Shown piece after piece: positions 27,239 to 35,702 of a stretch of 64,000 bases of DNA. The notes beneath the pieces were generated by a model. The model was given only the letters and a program-made list of their open reading frames with translations, was not told the DNA's origin and ran no database searches. How positions within the stretch are numbered: position 1 is the stretch's first letter; each line of letters opens with the position of its first letter. Source of the stretch: Helicobacter sp. MIT 21-1697 (GTDB lineage: Bacteria > Campylobacterota > Campylobacteria > Campylobacterales > Helicobacteraceae); contig NZ_JAPHNC010000002.1 in the NCBI RefSeq assembly GCF_026241255.1, positions 62,001-126,000 on the forward strand, in the 5' to 3' direction. The position numbers and the translations under genes were made by a program.

Positions 27239-28078
27239 ATGAAACATATTTGGCATATAATGTTTGTAGTATTGCTTTTAGGCACACAGGGCAAGGCAGA
27301 TGAGCTTAAAAGTGAGGGTTTATTCAAAATAGGGCTTAATTATGCCTATTTGACACATAATGCAGGGAAGAGTCGCACCGATAGTGTGCATATGGCAGTA
27401 TCTGTTGATTATCAACATATTTTTAGCAATGCTTTTGCCTTAGGTGCAGATTTAACATTTGGGGCAAGTGTAGGCAATACTAATAAACATTATGCCTTGG
27501 AAGGTGCGCAACAACTAACTTCAACTATACCTGCGGAATCTATGATTTATTTGTTTAATTTTGGATATTCTGTGGGGTATTATCTCCTAAGACGCACATA
27601 TGATAATCCTTTATATATTGGCATAGGATTGAGGACCAATTCACATTTTGTTGTCTCCACCAATACACCTGCTACCGGATTCATTCTCGCTTCATATTTG
27701 CCCATTGCATTACGAGGAGATATAAGAGTAAGTTCCCGTGTTGCTTTTGAATATCTCTTAGCCTATGATATAGGCTTATCTCAATCATTGAATCTCCTAT
27801 ATGATGAGGGCGACTACGATAAAAATCTCTCGGCTAAAAGCGGCTATGGATTGCGCTTAAGTCTTGGTGGGAGGTATTATGTGAGTAAAGCAACTTTCTT
27901 TTATGCAAGTCTCTTAGCTTCATATCATAGCTTTGGCGCATCAGAGAGTGCGAGTATTAGCGTTTCAGATAAAGGCACAGCAACTATGCCCGGCTATATA
28001 ACAGGTAAGGATGCAGTCGTCTCTTACCCTCGCTCAAGCATAAGCTATGTAGGCTTACAGCTTGGTATTGGATTTTAA
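27239..28078 (+). CDS. Outer-membrane beta-barrel protein
   Basis: 279 residues from the ATG at 27239, where AAAGGTGGGGG is the ribosome site. A signal peptide (IWHIMFVVLLLGTQGKA) leads into alternating hydrophobic strands such as FKIGLNYAYLTH, YLFNFGYSVGYYLL and GLRLSLGGRYYVS, and the chain ends in GLQLGIGF with a C-terminal Phe. These mark an outer-membrane barrel of perhaps 8-10 strands. I do not recognise the family; it is not a Hop/Hor protein by its ends. It is first in a likely operon with the next outer-membrane gene (11-nt gap), downstream of a poly-T promoter. Confidence 0.75.
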   Translation: MKHIWHIMFVVLLLGTQGKADELKSEGLFKIGLNYAYLTHNAGKSRTDSVHMAVSVDYQHIFSNAFALGADLTFGASVGNTNKHYALEGAQQLTSTIPAESMIYLFNFGYSVGYYLLRRTYDNPLYIGIGLRTNSHFVVSTNTPATGFILASYLPIALRGDIRVSSRVAFEYLLAYDIGLSQSLNLLYDEGDYDKNLSAKSGYGLRLSLGGRYYVSKATFFYASLLASYHSFGASESASISVSDKGTATMPGYITGKDAVVSYPRSSISYVGLQLGIGF

Positions 28079-28089
28079 AGGGGGGCACA

Positions 28090-28983
28090 ATGAAAACAAT
28101 GAATATATACAAAACTTTTATGACAATCTCTAGCCTTTGTGTCTTGCTTTGTAATGTAAGCGTGGGCGATGATACTATTTTTGCAGCAGATTCTCAATCA
28201 AAATGGCAAAAAAGCCTTATCAAGCAGGGCTTTTATCGCTCACTTGGCTTTTATAGCGGCTATTATCATTATGGTGAAGTTGATACGAGAAGAAACAATG
28301 AGAGAGTTATGCGTATGGATTTGCTTATGCTTGGGCTTATGGGGCAAATGGGGTTTGTTTCACAGCGAGGGGTGAAGCTAGAAGGGACTTTGAGGTTAAA
28401 TTATGCACTTGGAAAATATACAGGTGGCATTTTAGATGCAGATAATCCCGACCGCAATGGTCAATCTGCCACCAGCATTGATGGAGCGAGTATTGCAGAT
28501 ATAGAGCTAAAGGGCGGATATAATCTCTTGCGCTCCTTAAATGCGACACTTTATTTTCAAACCGGGCTTGGCTATTATCTTAATCGTAACGAACTTATAA
28601 CAATGAAACGCATACAAGGCTATTTCTATGTGCCTTTAGAGCTTGAGGGAGAGACTCTTTTAACTTCAAGGATAGCACTTACCTATGGTGGTGGCTATCG
28701 CTATTTTATCTTTGGTAATCATTTTACTGAAAATGCTACGACTGAAAGAGGGAATCTAAGAGTTACGCAAAAAGAGGGTTTTGGGCTTTCCGCCTTTATT
28801 GGAGCAAATTTTTTTACAAAGACACAAGAATTGCGCTCCTTGCGGCTCGTGTATGAATATTGGAAAATTGGAGATTCTGAGCGCAGACCAGTGACAAGTG
28901 TTTATACTAATGTTACACACTATTTTTATGAACCTAAAAATAGCACACATCGTGTCTTTATTCAATACAGCTTTGGGTTTTAA
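28090..28983 (+). CDS. Outer-membrane beta-barrel protein
   Basis: 297 residues. The signal peptide lies at about 10-28 (MTISSLCVLLCNVSVG). The rest is aromatic beta strands, for example YRSLGFYSGYYHYGEV, LYFQTGLGYYLNR, ITYGGGYRYFIFG and RVFIQYSFGF at the end, again with a terminal Phe. It resembles the preceding protein in layout and may be a distant paralogue. A G6 run lies in its ribosome site (28080-28085), and the length of that run could affect translation. It lies between cstA and the YbdD-like gene, which usually sit side by side. Confidence 0.75.
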   Translation: MKTMNIYKTFMTISSLCVLLCNVSVGDDTIFAADSQSKWQKSLIKQGFYRSLGFYSGYYHYGEVDTRRNNERVMRMDLLMLGLMGQMGFVSQRGVKLEGTLRLNYALGKYTGGILDADNPDRNGQSATSIDGASIADIELKGGYNLLRSLNATLYFQTGLGYYLNRNELITMKRIQGYFYVPLELEGETLLTSRIALTYGGGYRYFIFGNHFTENATTERGNLRVTQKEGFGLSAFIGANFFTKTQELRSLRLVYEYWKIGDSERRPVTSVYTNVTHYFYEPKNSTHRVFIQYSFGF

Positions 28984-29038
28984 GTTAAACTAAATACATT
29001 ATTATTATATTTTAGATTCTATAAAAGCGTGGTAGTCA

Positions 29039-29278
29039 ATGGAAAAAAGCGACAAAACGCGTAAAGGGCATTTGTATAAGATTTGGTGGGATAAGTTAAA
29101 AGCACTCTATCGGCGTAGTGATAGATTCTTTCACTTGCTGGTGGGTATGCCAAGCTATGATAAATATGTAGAACATATGAGAATCCACCACCCCGATACA
29201 ATTCCCAAAACGCAAAAAGAGTTTTTTGCCGAAGCCCTAGAGGCAAAATATGGTGCAGGGAGTGCAAAATGCTGATAG
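29039..29278 (+). CDS. YbdD/YjiX-like CstA partner, probable KCU-type selenoprotein
   Basis: If the UGA at 29273-29275 is read as selenocysteine the product is 79 residues, ending Ala-Lys-Cys-Sec before a UAG stop at 29276-29278; if UGA stops translation it is 78. The core VGMPSYDKYVEHMRIHHPD matches YbdD/YjiX, the small protein needed by CstA-type transporters. E. coli YbdD ends in Arg-Cys-Cys as I recall it, so UGA falls exactly on its last Cys. A family with Lys-Cys-Sec-stop ends (KCU-star) is known. A 5-bp hairpin with a GGA loop begins 12 nt after the UGA. It is cytosolic and probably acts with CstA. It has no good ribosome site; it follows an outer-membrane gene by 55 nt. Confidence 0.8.
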
Positions 29279-29287
29279 AGAATCTCT

Positions 29288-29300
29288 CGCAAGGATTGCG
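29288..29300 (+). promoter_or_regulatory. Candidate bacterial SECIS hairpin
   Basis: CGCAA and TTGCG pair perfectly around the loop GGA. The loop begins 17 nt after the UGA codon and has G at its first two places. As I recall the bacterial SECIS rules, the loop lies about 16-37 nt after UGA and has a G in its first two bases. Confidence 0.5.
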
Positions 29301-29354
29301 AAAACAAACTTTGAAGCATTTTTTTCTTATGCGCATTTGCTCTAAGAGTGTGCG

Positions 29355-30407
29355 ATGTTAGGCTATATTGTAAAGCGACTTTTGCTCGTTATCCCTACGC
29401 TTATAGGCGTGATGAGCATTAATTTTTTACTTATGCAGCTTGCCCCCGGTGGTCCTGTGGAGCAGACAATCGCCAAAATAGAGAATCTTAATCATTTAAG
29501 CGAGGCAGCACTAGGACAAAATACTCTCTATAAAGGCTCTATTGGCTTAGAACCTGAACTTATAGAAGAAATAAAAAAGCTCTATGGCTTTGATAAATCT
29601 TTGAGTGAGCGATATTTTCAAATGCTGTGGCATTTTGCGTGTTTTGATTTTGGCGAGAGTTTTTATAGCCAATCAAGTGTGCTTTCAATTATTGCCCAAA
29701 AATTGCCTGTATCCATCTCACTTGGGGTATTTAGCACACTTATCATTTATCTTATCAGCATTCCACTAGGCATTGCCAAAGCCGTGCGCAATGGTTCGCG
29801 CTTTGATGTTATAAGTAGTGTGATTATTGTTGTGCTTAATGCGATTCCAGCTTTTATGTTTGGCGTGGTGCTTATCGTGCTTTTTTGTGGAGGAAGTTAT
29901 TTTGATATTTTTCCTCTGCGAGGGCTAGTGAGTGAGCATTTTGATACTTTGAGCGCGTGGGGCAAGGTTAAAGATTATTTATGGCATTTGTTTTTACCTG
30001 TGCTGTGCATTTCCATAGGTGGTTTTGCAACTTTGAGTATGTTAAGCAAAAATTGCTTTTTAGAGGAGATTCACAAAAGCTATGTGATAAGCGCTAAAGC
30101 AAAGGGCGGAAGTGAATCTCACATACTCTATAAACATATTTTTCGCAACGCAATGCTGTTAATTATCAGTGGATTCCCTGCTGTGTTTGTGGGTGCATTT
30201 TTTAGCGGGAGTTTGCTGATTGAGATTATTTTCAGCCTTGATGGTTTGGGACTTTTGGGCTATGAGAGCGTAATTAATCGTGATTATCCTGTGATTTTTG
30301 GCACACTCTATATTTTTACTTTTATCGCCCTTGTGATAGGCATTATCAGCGATGTGATGTATTATTTCATTGACCCGCGTATTCATTTTGGGAGCAAAAA
30401 TGTCTAG
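29355..30407 (+). CDS. Peptide-type ABC transporter permease, YejB-like
   Basis: 350 residues with six membrane segments. It starts [19 protein letters not shown] with the usual DppB/YejB N-terminus, then [11 protein letters not shown], and an extra-long first periplasmic loop as in YejB. The coupling loop is [27 protein letters not shown] (the EAA motif region), and the end is [17 protein letters not shown]. It forms the inner-membrane channel with the next gene, whose start overlaps by 8 nt. The ribosome site is weak. No solute-binding protein gene is next to it. Confidence 0.88.
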   Translation: MLGYIVKRLLLVIPTLIGVMSINFLLMQLAPGGPVEQTIAKIENLNHLSEAALGQNTLYKGSIGLEPELIEEIKKLYGFDKSLSERYFQMLWHFACFDFGESFYSQSSVLSIIAQKLPVSISLGVFSTLIIYLISIPLGIAKAVRNGSRFDVISSVIIVVLNAIPAFMFGVVLIVLFCGGSYFDIFPLRGLVSEHFDTLSAWGKVKDYLWHLFLPVLCISIGGFATLSMLSKNCFLEEIHKSYVISAKAKGGSESHILYKHIFRNAMLLIISGFPAVFVGAFFSGSLLIEIIFSLDGLGLLGYESVINRDYPVIFGTLYIFTFIALVIGIISDVMYYFIDPRIHFGSKNV

Positions 30408-31458
30408 TATGCTCAAAACCCGCTGGTGTGTCTTTAGGCAAAATAAACGCGCCTTTTATTCCCTGATATGCTTTGTGTTGCTTTTTGTGATAAGTGCCTC
30501 CGCCGAATTTATCGCTAATGATAAGCCTCTTTTTATTTATAAAGATTCTAAAATGTATTTTCCTGTGTTTGTGGATTATACCGAAACCGCATTTGGCGGG
30601 GATTTTGAGACTTGGTGTGATTATTTAGATAGTTATGTCAGAGATGAGTTACTTAAAGATGCCTTTGTGATTTATGCGCCGATACCTTATAGCTATGATA
30701 GTATTGTTATGGATTTACCCACCCAAGCTCCAACGAAGCCAGATTCTAAGCATTATCTTGGCACAGATGATAAGGCACGAGATGTAACTGCAAGGCTTAT
30801 TTATGGATATAGAATCTCCATTATTTTTGCCCTTATCTTAAGTGTGTGTAGCGTGATTATTGGTGTGAGTGTAGGGGCTCTGCAAGGATATTATGGCGGG
30901 AAAATTGATTTAATTGGGCAGCGCCTCATTGAGATTCTAAACGCTGTGCCTATTTTATTTGTGATTATCATCATTTCAAGCGTATTTGAACCAAGTTTTA
31001 TATGGATTTTGTGCGTGGTGTTGGCTTTTTCGTGGATGATACTTGTCAATCTTGTACGTGCAGAATTTTTAAAAGCGCGGAATCTTGAGTATGTGAGGGC
31101 TGCAAAAGCTATGGGTGTGAGCGATATAAAAATTATGTTTGTGCATATTTTGCCCAATGCGATGAGTGCGACATTGACTTTCACGCCTTTTATTATGGCT
31201 GGAAGTATTGTAACATTGAGTAGCCTTGATTTTTTGGGCTTTGGTATGCCTGTGGGGAGTGCAAGTTTAGGTGAGATTCTCGCACAAGGCAAAAATAATC
31301 TCTCCGCTCCACATTTGGGCATAAGTGCTTTTGTGGCACTTTGTGTGTTGCTTTCAATCCTTGTTTTTATCGGTGAGGGCTTGCGCGATGCGCTTGACCC
31401 GCATATAAAGCCACGCTTACAATCCCATTGCAATACAGAATCTAAGGAGCACAAATGA
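30400..31458 (+). CDS. Peptide-type ABC transporter permease, YejE-like
   Basis: 352 residues from the ATG at 30400, where GGGAGC is the ribosome site; a TTG at 30370 would overlap the previous gene further. One membrane segment near the N-terminus, a periplasmic region of about 90 residues, then five segments. Motifs are [19 protein letters not shown] and the EAA loop [23 protein letters not shown]. LGTDxxxRD is typical of DppC/YejE permeases. Its stop overlaps the ATPase start as ATGA. Confidence 0.88.
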   Translation: MSSMLKTRWCVFRQNKRAFYSLICFVLLFVISASAEFIANDKPLFIYKDSKMYFPVFVDYTETAFGGDFETWCDYLDSYVRDELLKDAFVIYAPIPYSYDSIVMDLPTQAPTKPDSKHYLGTDDKARDVTARLIYGYRISIIFALILSVCSVIIGVSVGALQGYYGGKIDLIGQRLIEILNAVPILFVIIIISSVFEPSFIWILCVVLAFSWMILVNLVRAEFLKARNLEYVRAAKAMGVSDIKIMFVHILPNAMSATLTFTPFIMAGSIVTLSSLDFLGFGMPVGSASLGEILAQGKNNLSAPHLGISAFVALCVLLSILVFIGEGLRDALDPHIKPRLQSHCNTESKEHK

Positions 31459-33041
31459 TTTTGCACATACAGCATTTATGTGCGCACTTTGCCCATTCTA
31501 CGCACTTTGCTTTAAATGATGTGTCTTTTTGTATTGCAGCGGCTGAAAAAGTCGCACTTGTAGGAGAATCTGGCTCGGGCAAAAGTATGCTTGCCCAAAT
31601 GATTTTGCGTCTCCAAGATAATGTTATTGTCCAAAACGGAGAGATATGTTTTAATGGCAAGAATCTCCTTGCTTTTAATGAGGCTCAAATGCGCTCTTTG
31701 CGAGGAAAGGACATTGCTTATATCCCGCAAGAGCCACTTTCAAGCCTTAATCCACTCCATAAAGTCGGAAAACAGATTGTAGAGAGTTTTTATATCCACG
31801 CAAATGAGCTTTATCCACATTTGCGTGGGAAAGCATTGCATACAAAAGCACAAGAAAGGCTAGAAGAAGTGTTAGATTCTGTAAATTTAAGCACGAGTTT
31901 GGCTCATTGCTATCCCTTTGAGCTTAGCGGAGGGCAAAAGCAGCGCGTGGCGATTGCAATGAGCATTATTAATAATCCCGCACTTCTTATTTGCGATGAG
32001 CCTACAACTGCGCTTGATGTGCTCGTGCAGCGACAGATTATGGAGTTGCTCTCTCATCTTAGCACCAAAAGTGCGATTTTATTTATCAGCCACGATTTAG
32101 GCGTGGTGAAAGGCTTTTGCGATAAAGTTGTGGTGCTCAAAGAGGGAAAAGTCATAGAGGAGAACACAACAAGCAATATTTTTGCACGCCCTACGCATTC
32201 TTATACGCGTTTTTTGATAGAATCTTTGAGTTTGCCTACCAAAACTCCACAAACGCAAAAGCCTTTAGATTCTGCAGATTGCGCACTTTTAAAAGTAGAG
32301 AATCTAAGTGTGGGCGTGAAAACGCGCAATTTTTTTAAAACACATTTTAAAACGCTTGTAACTGATGTGCATTTCACTTTACAAAAGGGGCAGATTCTAG
32401 GCATTGCTGGGGCTTCAGGTAGTGGGAAGTCAAGCCTTGCGTTAGGATTATTGCGCTTACTTGAGATAGAGGGGGCGATATATTTTAAAGGACGCAATTT
32501 TGCAAGTCCAAAGCATATACAGACATTAAGAAAACATATCAGCATTGTATTTCAAGACCCTTTTTCCTCGCTTTCGCCGAGATTTACCATAGGGGATATT
32601 ATTGCAGAGGCATTAGGCGGGAGATTTACTTCTTTTACAAAACAAGTAGAATGGGCATTAGAATCTGTGGGCTTAGATACACATTTCGCACACAGCTATC
32701 CCTTTGAGCTTAGCGGAGGGCAAAAGCAGCGCGTGGCGATTGCGCGTGCCATTGTGAGAAAGCCGCATATTTTGCTTCTTGATGAGCCTACCTCCGCACT
32801 TGATAAAAGCTCCCAAAAGCTTATTCTTACTCTTTTGCTTACTCTCCAAAGACAGCTAGAGATGAGTTATATATTTATCACGCACGATTTGGAGATTTTG
32901 CAACATTTGAGCGATGAGATTCTTATTTTGCATAAAGGGCGTGTGGTAGAGCAAGGAGTGAGTAAAGAAGTCTTTAGTAATCCGCAAAATGCGTATGCAA
33001 AAAGTCTTGTTGAGGAGTTTTTCAAAGGAAGTATGCAATGA
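31455..33041 (+). CDS. Double-domain ABC ATPase, YejF-like
   Basis: 528 residues with two full ATP-binding domains. The first has Walker A GESGSGKS, signature LSGGQKQR and Walker B LLICDEPTTALD. The second has GASGSGKS, LSGGQKQR and LLLDEPTSALD. The fusion fits YejF, which drives import of peptides, including some toxic peptides, in enterobacteria; the substrate here is unknown. A 49-bp stretch around the two signature motifs is identical. The stop overlaps the magIII start as ATGA. Confidence 0.9.
   Translation: MILHIQHLCAHFAHSTHFALNDVSFCIAAAEKVALVGESGSGKSMLAQMILRLQDNVIVQNGEICFNGKNLLAFNEAQMRSLRGKDIAYIPQEPLSSLNPLHKVGKQIVESFYIHANELYPHLRGKALHTKAQERLEEVLDSVNLSTSLAHCYPFELSGGQKQRVAIAMSIINNPALLICDEPTTALDVLVQRQIMELLSHLSTKSAILFISHDLGVVKGFCDKVVVLKEGKVIEENTTSNIFARPTHSYTRFLIESLSLPTKTPQTQKPLDSADCALLKVENLSVGVKTRNFFKTHFKTLVTDVHFTLQKGQILGIAGASGSGKSSLALGLLRLLEIEGAIYFKGRNFASPKHIQTLRKHISIVFQDPFSSLSPRFTIGDIIAEALGGRFTSFTKQVEWALESVGLDTHFAHSYPFELSGGQKQRVAIARAIVRKPHILLLDEPTSALDKSSQKLILTLLLTLQRQLEMSYIFITHDLEILQHLSDEILILHKGRVVEQGVSKEVFSNPQNAYAKSLVEEFFKGSMQ
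31909..31957 (+). repeat. 49-bp direct repeat in first ABC domain
   Basis: Identical to 32695-32743. It codes for YPFELSGGQKQRVAIA around the signature motif. The offset is 786 nt, exactly 262 codons. Confidence 0.9.
32695..32743 (+). repeat. 49-bp direct repeat in second ABC domain
   Basis: Identical partner of 31909-31957, in the same reading frame. Confidence 0.9.
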
Positions 33042-33736
33042 TAGAATCTAGTTTTGCGCTGCTCAAAGCTTTAAGGTCTTATGGGCTTTTAGAGGGCAAG
33101 CCAAGCTGGTGGTGGGCAGGGGCAGGGAGCTTTGAAGTGGTGCTTGGAGCAATTTTGGTGCAGAATACGCAATGGAGTAAGGTAGAGACAATGCTTGATT
33201 CTATGTCAAAGGTGGGGATTTTGAGCGGGGATTGCCAAAAAGATTTAGAATCTATGGTGCGGGTGGATTCTATGATTTTGCAATCTCATATTATTGGATT
33301 ACAAAGGCAAAAATCTAGCTATATAATACAACTCTCACACGCGATTATGGCGGATTTTGGAGATTTTGAATCTTTTAAAAATAATGTAGATTTTGAATGG
33401 CTTATTACACAAAAGGGCATAGGGAGGGAAAGTGCGTATGCGATTTTAAATTATGCCTGTGAGCGTGAAGTAATGGTCGTGGATAGATATACGCATAAGC
33501 TTTTGTGTGCTTTGGGCTGGGAGATAGAGGATTATGAGGAATTGAGGGCATTTTGTGAGAGCGGAGTGAGAGAGAATCTGAGTAGCGTATATGCGCTTTA
33601 TGCACAGGATAAGCATTTGCAAGATATGAGCTTAGCGCAGATTTTTGCGCGATTCCACGGCAAGATTGTAGAGTTTAGTAAGCTTAAATGCGATATAAAG
33701 ACACTTAAAGATAAGATAATTTTTGGAGAGAGTTAA
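33038..33736 (+). CDS. magIII: MagIII-type 3-methyladenine DNA glycosylase
   Basis: 232 residues of the endonuclease III superfamily. The N-terminal WWWAGAGSFEVVLGAILVQNTQW and the helix-hairpin-helix-GPD region ITQKGIGRESAYAILNYACEREVMVVDRYT contain the catalytic Asp. The four cysteines of the endonuclease III iron-sulfur cluster are absent. That, and the WW...FEVVxGAILxQNT start, fit H. pylori MagIII better than Nth. It removes alkylated adenine in base excision repair. Its start overlaps the ABC ATPase by 4 nt, an unusual operon partner. Confidence 0.82.
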   Translation: MIESSFALLKALRSYGLLEGKPSWWWAGAGSFEVVLGAILVQNTQWSKVETMLDSMSKVGILSGDCQKDLESMVRVDSMILQSHIIGLQRQKSSYIIQLSHAIMADFGDFESFKNNVDFEWLITQKGIGRESAYAILNYACEREVMVVDRYTHKLLCALGWEIEDYEELRAFCESGVRENLSSVYALYAQDKHLQDMSLAQIFARFHGKIVEFSKLKCDIKTLKDKIIFGES

Positions 33737-33910
33737 AATAAAACTCAATTTTACAACAAAGAACACGCAGTTGAAGTGATTATAGAGCAGCCCTCAAGCA
33801 ATCAAATTTTTATTTGTTTGGGCTTTGATGGCGGTGAGGATAGTCATTTGATTACCTATGATGAACAAACTCACACAACCACGCATACTACTTGTGTGGT
33901 TATGCCTTGA
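33737..33910 (+). pseudogene. Unidentified gene remnant without a start
   Basis: This is an open stretch of about 58 codons in the same frame as magIII and directly after its TAA. It reads FYNKEHAVEVIIEQPSSN, then IFICLGFDGGEDSHLITYDE and a Thr/His-rich end, CVVMP. There is no ATG and no ribosome site at its head. It is probably the 3' end of a lost gene. I do not recognise the family. Its stop overlaps the next remnant as TGATG. Confidence 0.35.
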
Positions 33911-34146
33911 TGGGAAAGAAGCGACAATAAAAATTTTTTTGCTTTACACTTTCTTTTGTGTGGGCAGAGTATAGTTGTGATGAATTTAAATACATAGATT
34001 ATAAAGTCGGGCTTGGTGCATTGGCAGGGATTCATAATGCACAGACGAAAAATGCACAAAGCAATGTCATAGCTTACAATAAAGATACTTTTAGCACTTT
34101 TAGTGGATATGTTAATACCACTTATTTTTGGCTAGAGATTCAATAA
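33910..34146 (+). pseudogene. Decayed secreted/outer-membrane protein gene
   Basis: ATG at 33910 opens MGKKRQ, then an in-frame TAA at 33928, then KFFCFTLSFVWAEYSCDEFK. Joined across the stop this is a good signal peptide. It continues as YKVGLGALAGIHNAQTK and ends YVNTTYFWLEIQ, beta-strand-like and short (about 78 codons). I read this as an outer-membrane protein gene cut down by deletion and a nonsense change. A short product from the GTG at 33958 cannot be excluded. The gap to fumA (34147-34224) holds nothing else. Confidence 0.4.
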
Positions 34147-34224
34147 ATGGCTATAATTTAAAGCATTTTTTACATAGAGTAGAGTAAAATTGAGCTGTTT
34201 TATTCAAACTACAAGGAGGCGATA

Positions 34225-35070
34225 ATGAGAGAAGTGCGATATGAAGATATTAAATCTGCTGTTGCTAAACTTGCCATTAATGCGTGTTGTATCCAAACGC
34301 CGGATATTAAACGCGCCTTTAGTGCGGCAAAGGGAAGTGAGAAGTCTGCATTAGGGCAAAATATCCTAGATACGCTCATTGAAAATGGCAAGATTGCAGA
34401 GAGCAATATGATGCCTATCTGCCAAGACACAGGTATGAGCGTGGTATTTGTAGAAATCGGGCAAGATGTGCATATCACAGGGGGTTACCTTGAAGATGCG
34501 ATTAATGAGGGTATCAAAGAGGGCTACACGAATGGCTATTTGCGCAAATCTGTCGTAGAAGAGCCACTCTATGAGCGTAAAAATACGACAAATAACTCTC
34601 CAGCAGTCATTCACACACGCATAATTCGGGGCGATAAGCTGCATTTAAAAGTCTGCCCCAAAGGCTTTGGGAGTGAGAATAAAAGTATCTTAAAAATGCT
34701 TGTCCCAGCTGATGGTATTGAGGGTGTGAAAAAAGTCTTTACCGAAGCAGTCAAACTTGCAGGACCAAACGCTTGTCCTCCTATGGTAATTGGCGTAGGC
34801 ATTGGCGGGACAATGGAAAAAGCAGCGATTTTGGCTAAACAAGCAGCGGTGCGTGAGATAGATTCTAAAAACAAAGACCCGCGCTATGCAAAGCTTGAAG
34901 AGGAATTGCTTGAAATCGCAAATCAAACAGGCGTAGGACCACAAGGGCTAGGCGGCACTACGACTGCGTTTAAAGTCAATGTGGAATGGTATCCTACACA
35001 TATTGCAGGGCTTCCTGTGGCAGTAAATATCAACTGCCACGCTGCACGACACGCTGATATTGAGCTTTAA
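34225..35070 (+). CDS. Class I fumarase/tartrate dehydratase-type, alpha subunit
   Basis: 281 residues. It matches the N-terminal half of FumA or TtdA: MPICQDTGMSVVFVEIG with one cluster cysteine, VHTRIIRGDKLHLKVCPKGFGSEN with a second region, and GPQGLGGTTTAFKVNVEWYPTHIAGLPVAVNINCHAARHA at the end with the third cysteine. It binds a labile 4Fe-4S cluster and, with the beta subunit, interconverts fumarate and malate. A strong GGAGG site precedes the ATG. The beta subunit follows 10 nt later. Confidence 0.92.
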   Translation: MREVRYEDIKSAVAKLAINACCIQTPDIKRAFSAAKGSEKSALGQNILDTLIENGKIAESNMMPICQDTGMSVVFVEIGQDVHITGGYLEDAINEGIKEGYTNGYLRKSVVEEPLYERKNTTNNSPAVIHTRIIRGDKLHLKVCPKGFGSENKSILKMLVPADGIEGVKKVFTEAVKLAGPNACPPMVIGVGIGGTMEKAAILAKQAAVREIDSKNKDPRYAKLEEELLEIANQTGVGPQGLGGTTTAFKVNVEWYPTHIAGLPVAVNINCHAARHADIEL

Positions 35071-35080
35071 GGAGGAAAAA

Positions 35081-35638
35081 ATGGGAGAGCCAAAAAAAAT
35101 CACTGCACCGATAAGTAAAGAAGTCGCAATTAGTCTTAAAGCAGGGGAGAGCGTTTTGATTAGCGGGACGATTCTATGTGCGCGTGATGCAGCACATAAA
35201 GCTTTAACTGAAGCATTAGCGCGTGGAGAAAAGCTCCCTGTGGATTTGAGTGGCGAGACGATTTATTATCTGGGACCCACACCTGCAAAGCCGGGCAATG
35301 CGATAGGAAGTGCTGGACCTACTACAAGCGGGAGAATGGACAAATATACGCCCACAATCATTGAGCAAGGCATTCACGGAATGATTGGCAAGGGTTATCG
35401 CAGCAAGGAAGTGATAGATTCTATGGTGAAGCACGGAGTCGTGTATATGGTGGCTGTGGGCGGTGCAGCAGCACTGATTTCAAAATGTATCACCAAATAC
35501 GAAGTGTTAGCTTACCCAGAACTTGGACCTGAAGCAGTCGCTAGACTTACAATAGAAAATTTCCCTGCGATTGTCGCTATTGACGCACAGGGTAATAACT
35601 ACTACGAAGTTGGACAAGCTCCTTATAAGAAAATATAA
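35081..35638 (+). CDS. Class I fumarase/tartrate dehydratase-type, beta subunit
   Basis: 185 residues from the ATG at 35081, preceded by AAGGAGG; a TTG at 35060 is rejected. It matches the C-terminal half of FumA or TtdB: VLISGTILCARDAAHKAL, IYYLGPTPAKPGNAIGSAGPTTSGRMD, MIGKGYRSKEV and YPELGPEAVARLTIENFPAIVAID. Together with the alpha subunit it forms an oxygen-sensitive fumarase. H. pylori, as I recall, uses the unrelated stable FumC. A clear hairpin follows the stop. Confidence 0.92.
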   Translation: MGEPKKITAPISKEVAISLKAGESVLISGTILCARDAAHKALTEALARGEKLPVDLSGETIYYLGPTPAKPGNAIGSAGPTTSGRMDKYTPTIIEQGIHGMIGKGYRSKEVIDSMVKHGVVYMVAVGGAAALISKCITKYEVLAYPELGPEAVARLTIENFPAIVAIDAQGNNYYEVGQAPYKKI

Positions 35639-35646
35639 TTACCCTT

Positions 35647-35670
35647 AGATTCTCTATTTTAAGAGAATCT
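35647..35670 (+). terminator. Terminator after the fumarase genes
   Basis: AGATTCTC and GAGAATCT form a perfect 8-bp stem around TATTTTAA, followed by TTTGGTTTATTT. It lies 8 nt after the stop codon. Confidence 0.65.
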
Positions 35671-35702
35671 TTGGTTTATTTGGGCAGATAAAAGGAGGGG
35701 GA

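Noticed and set aside
28080-28085. G6 in the ribosome site of the second outer-membrane gene as a phase switch
   Set aside because: Too short to expect frequent slippage; noted in the gene entry only.
33038-33736. Endonuclease III (nth)
   Set aside because: The four C-terminal cluster cysteines are missing, and the N-terminal WW...GAILVQNT motif fits MagIII.
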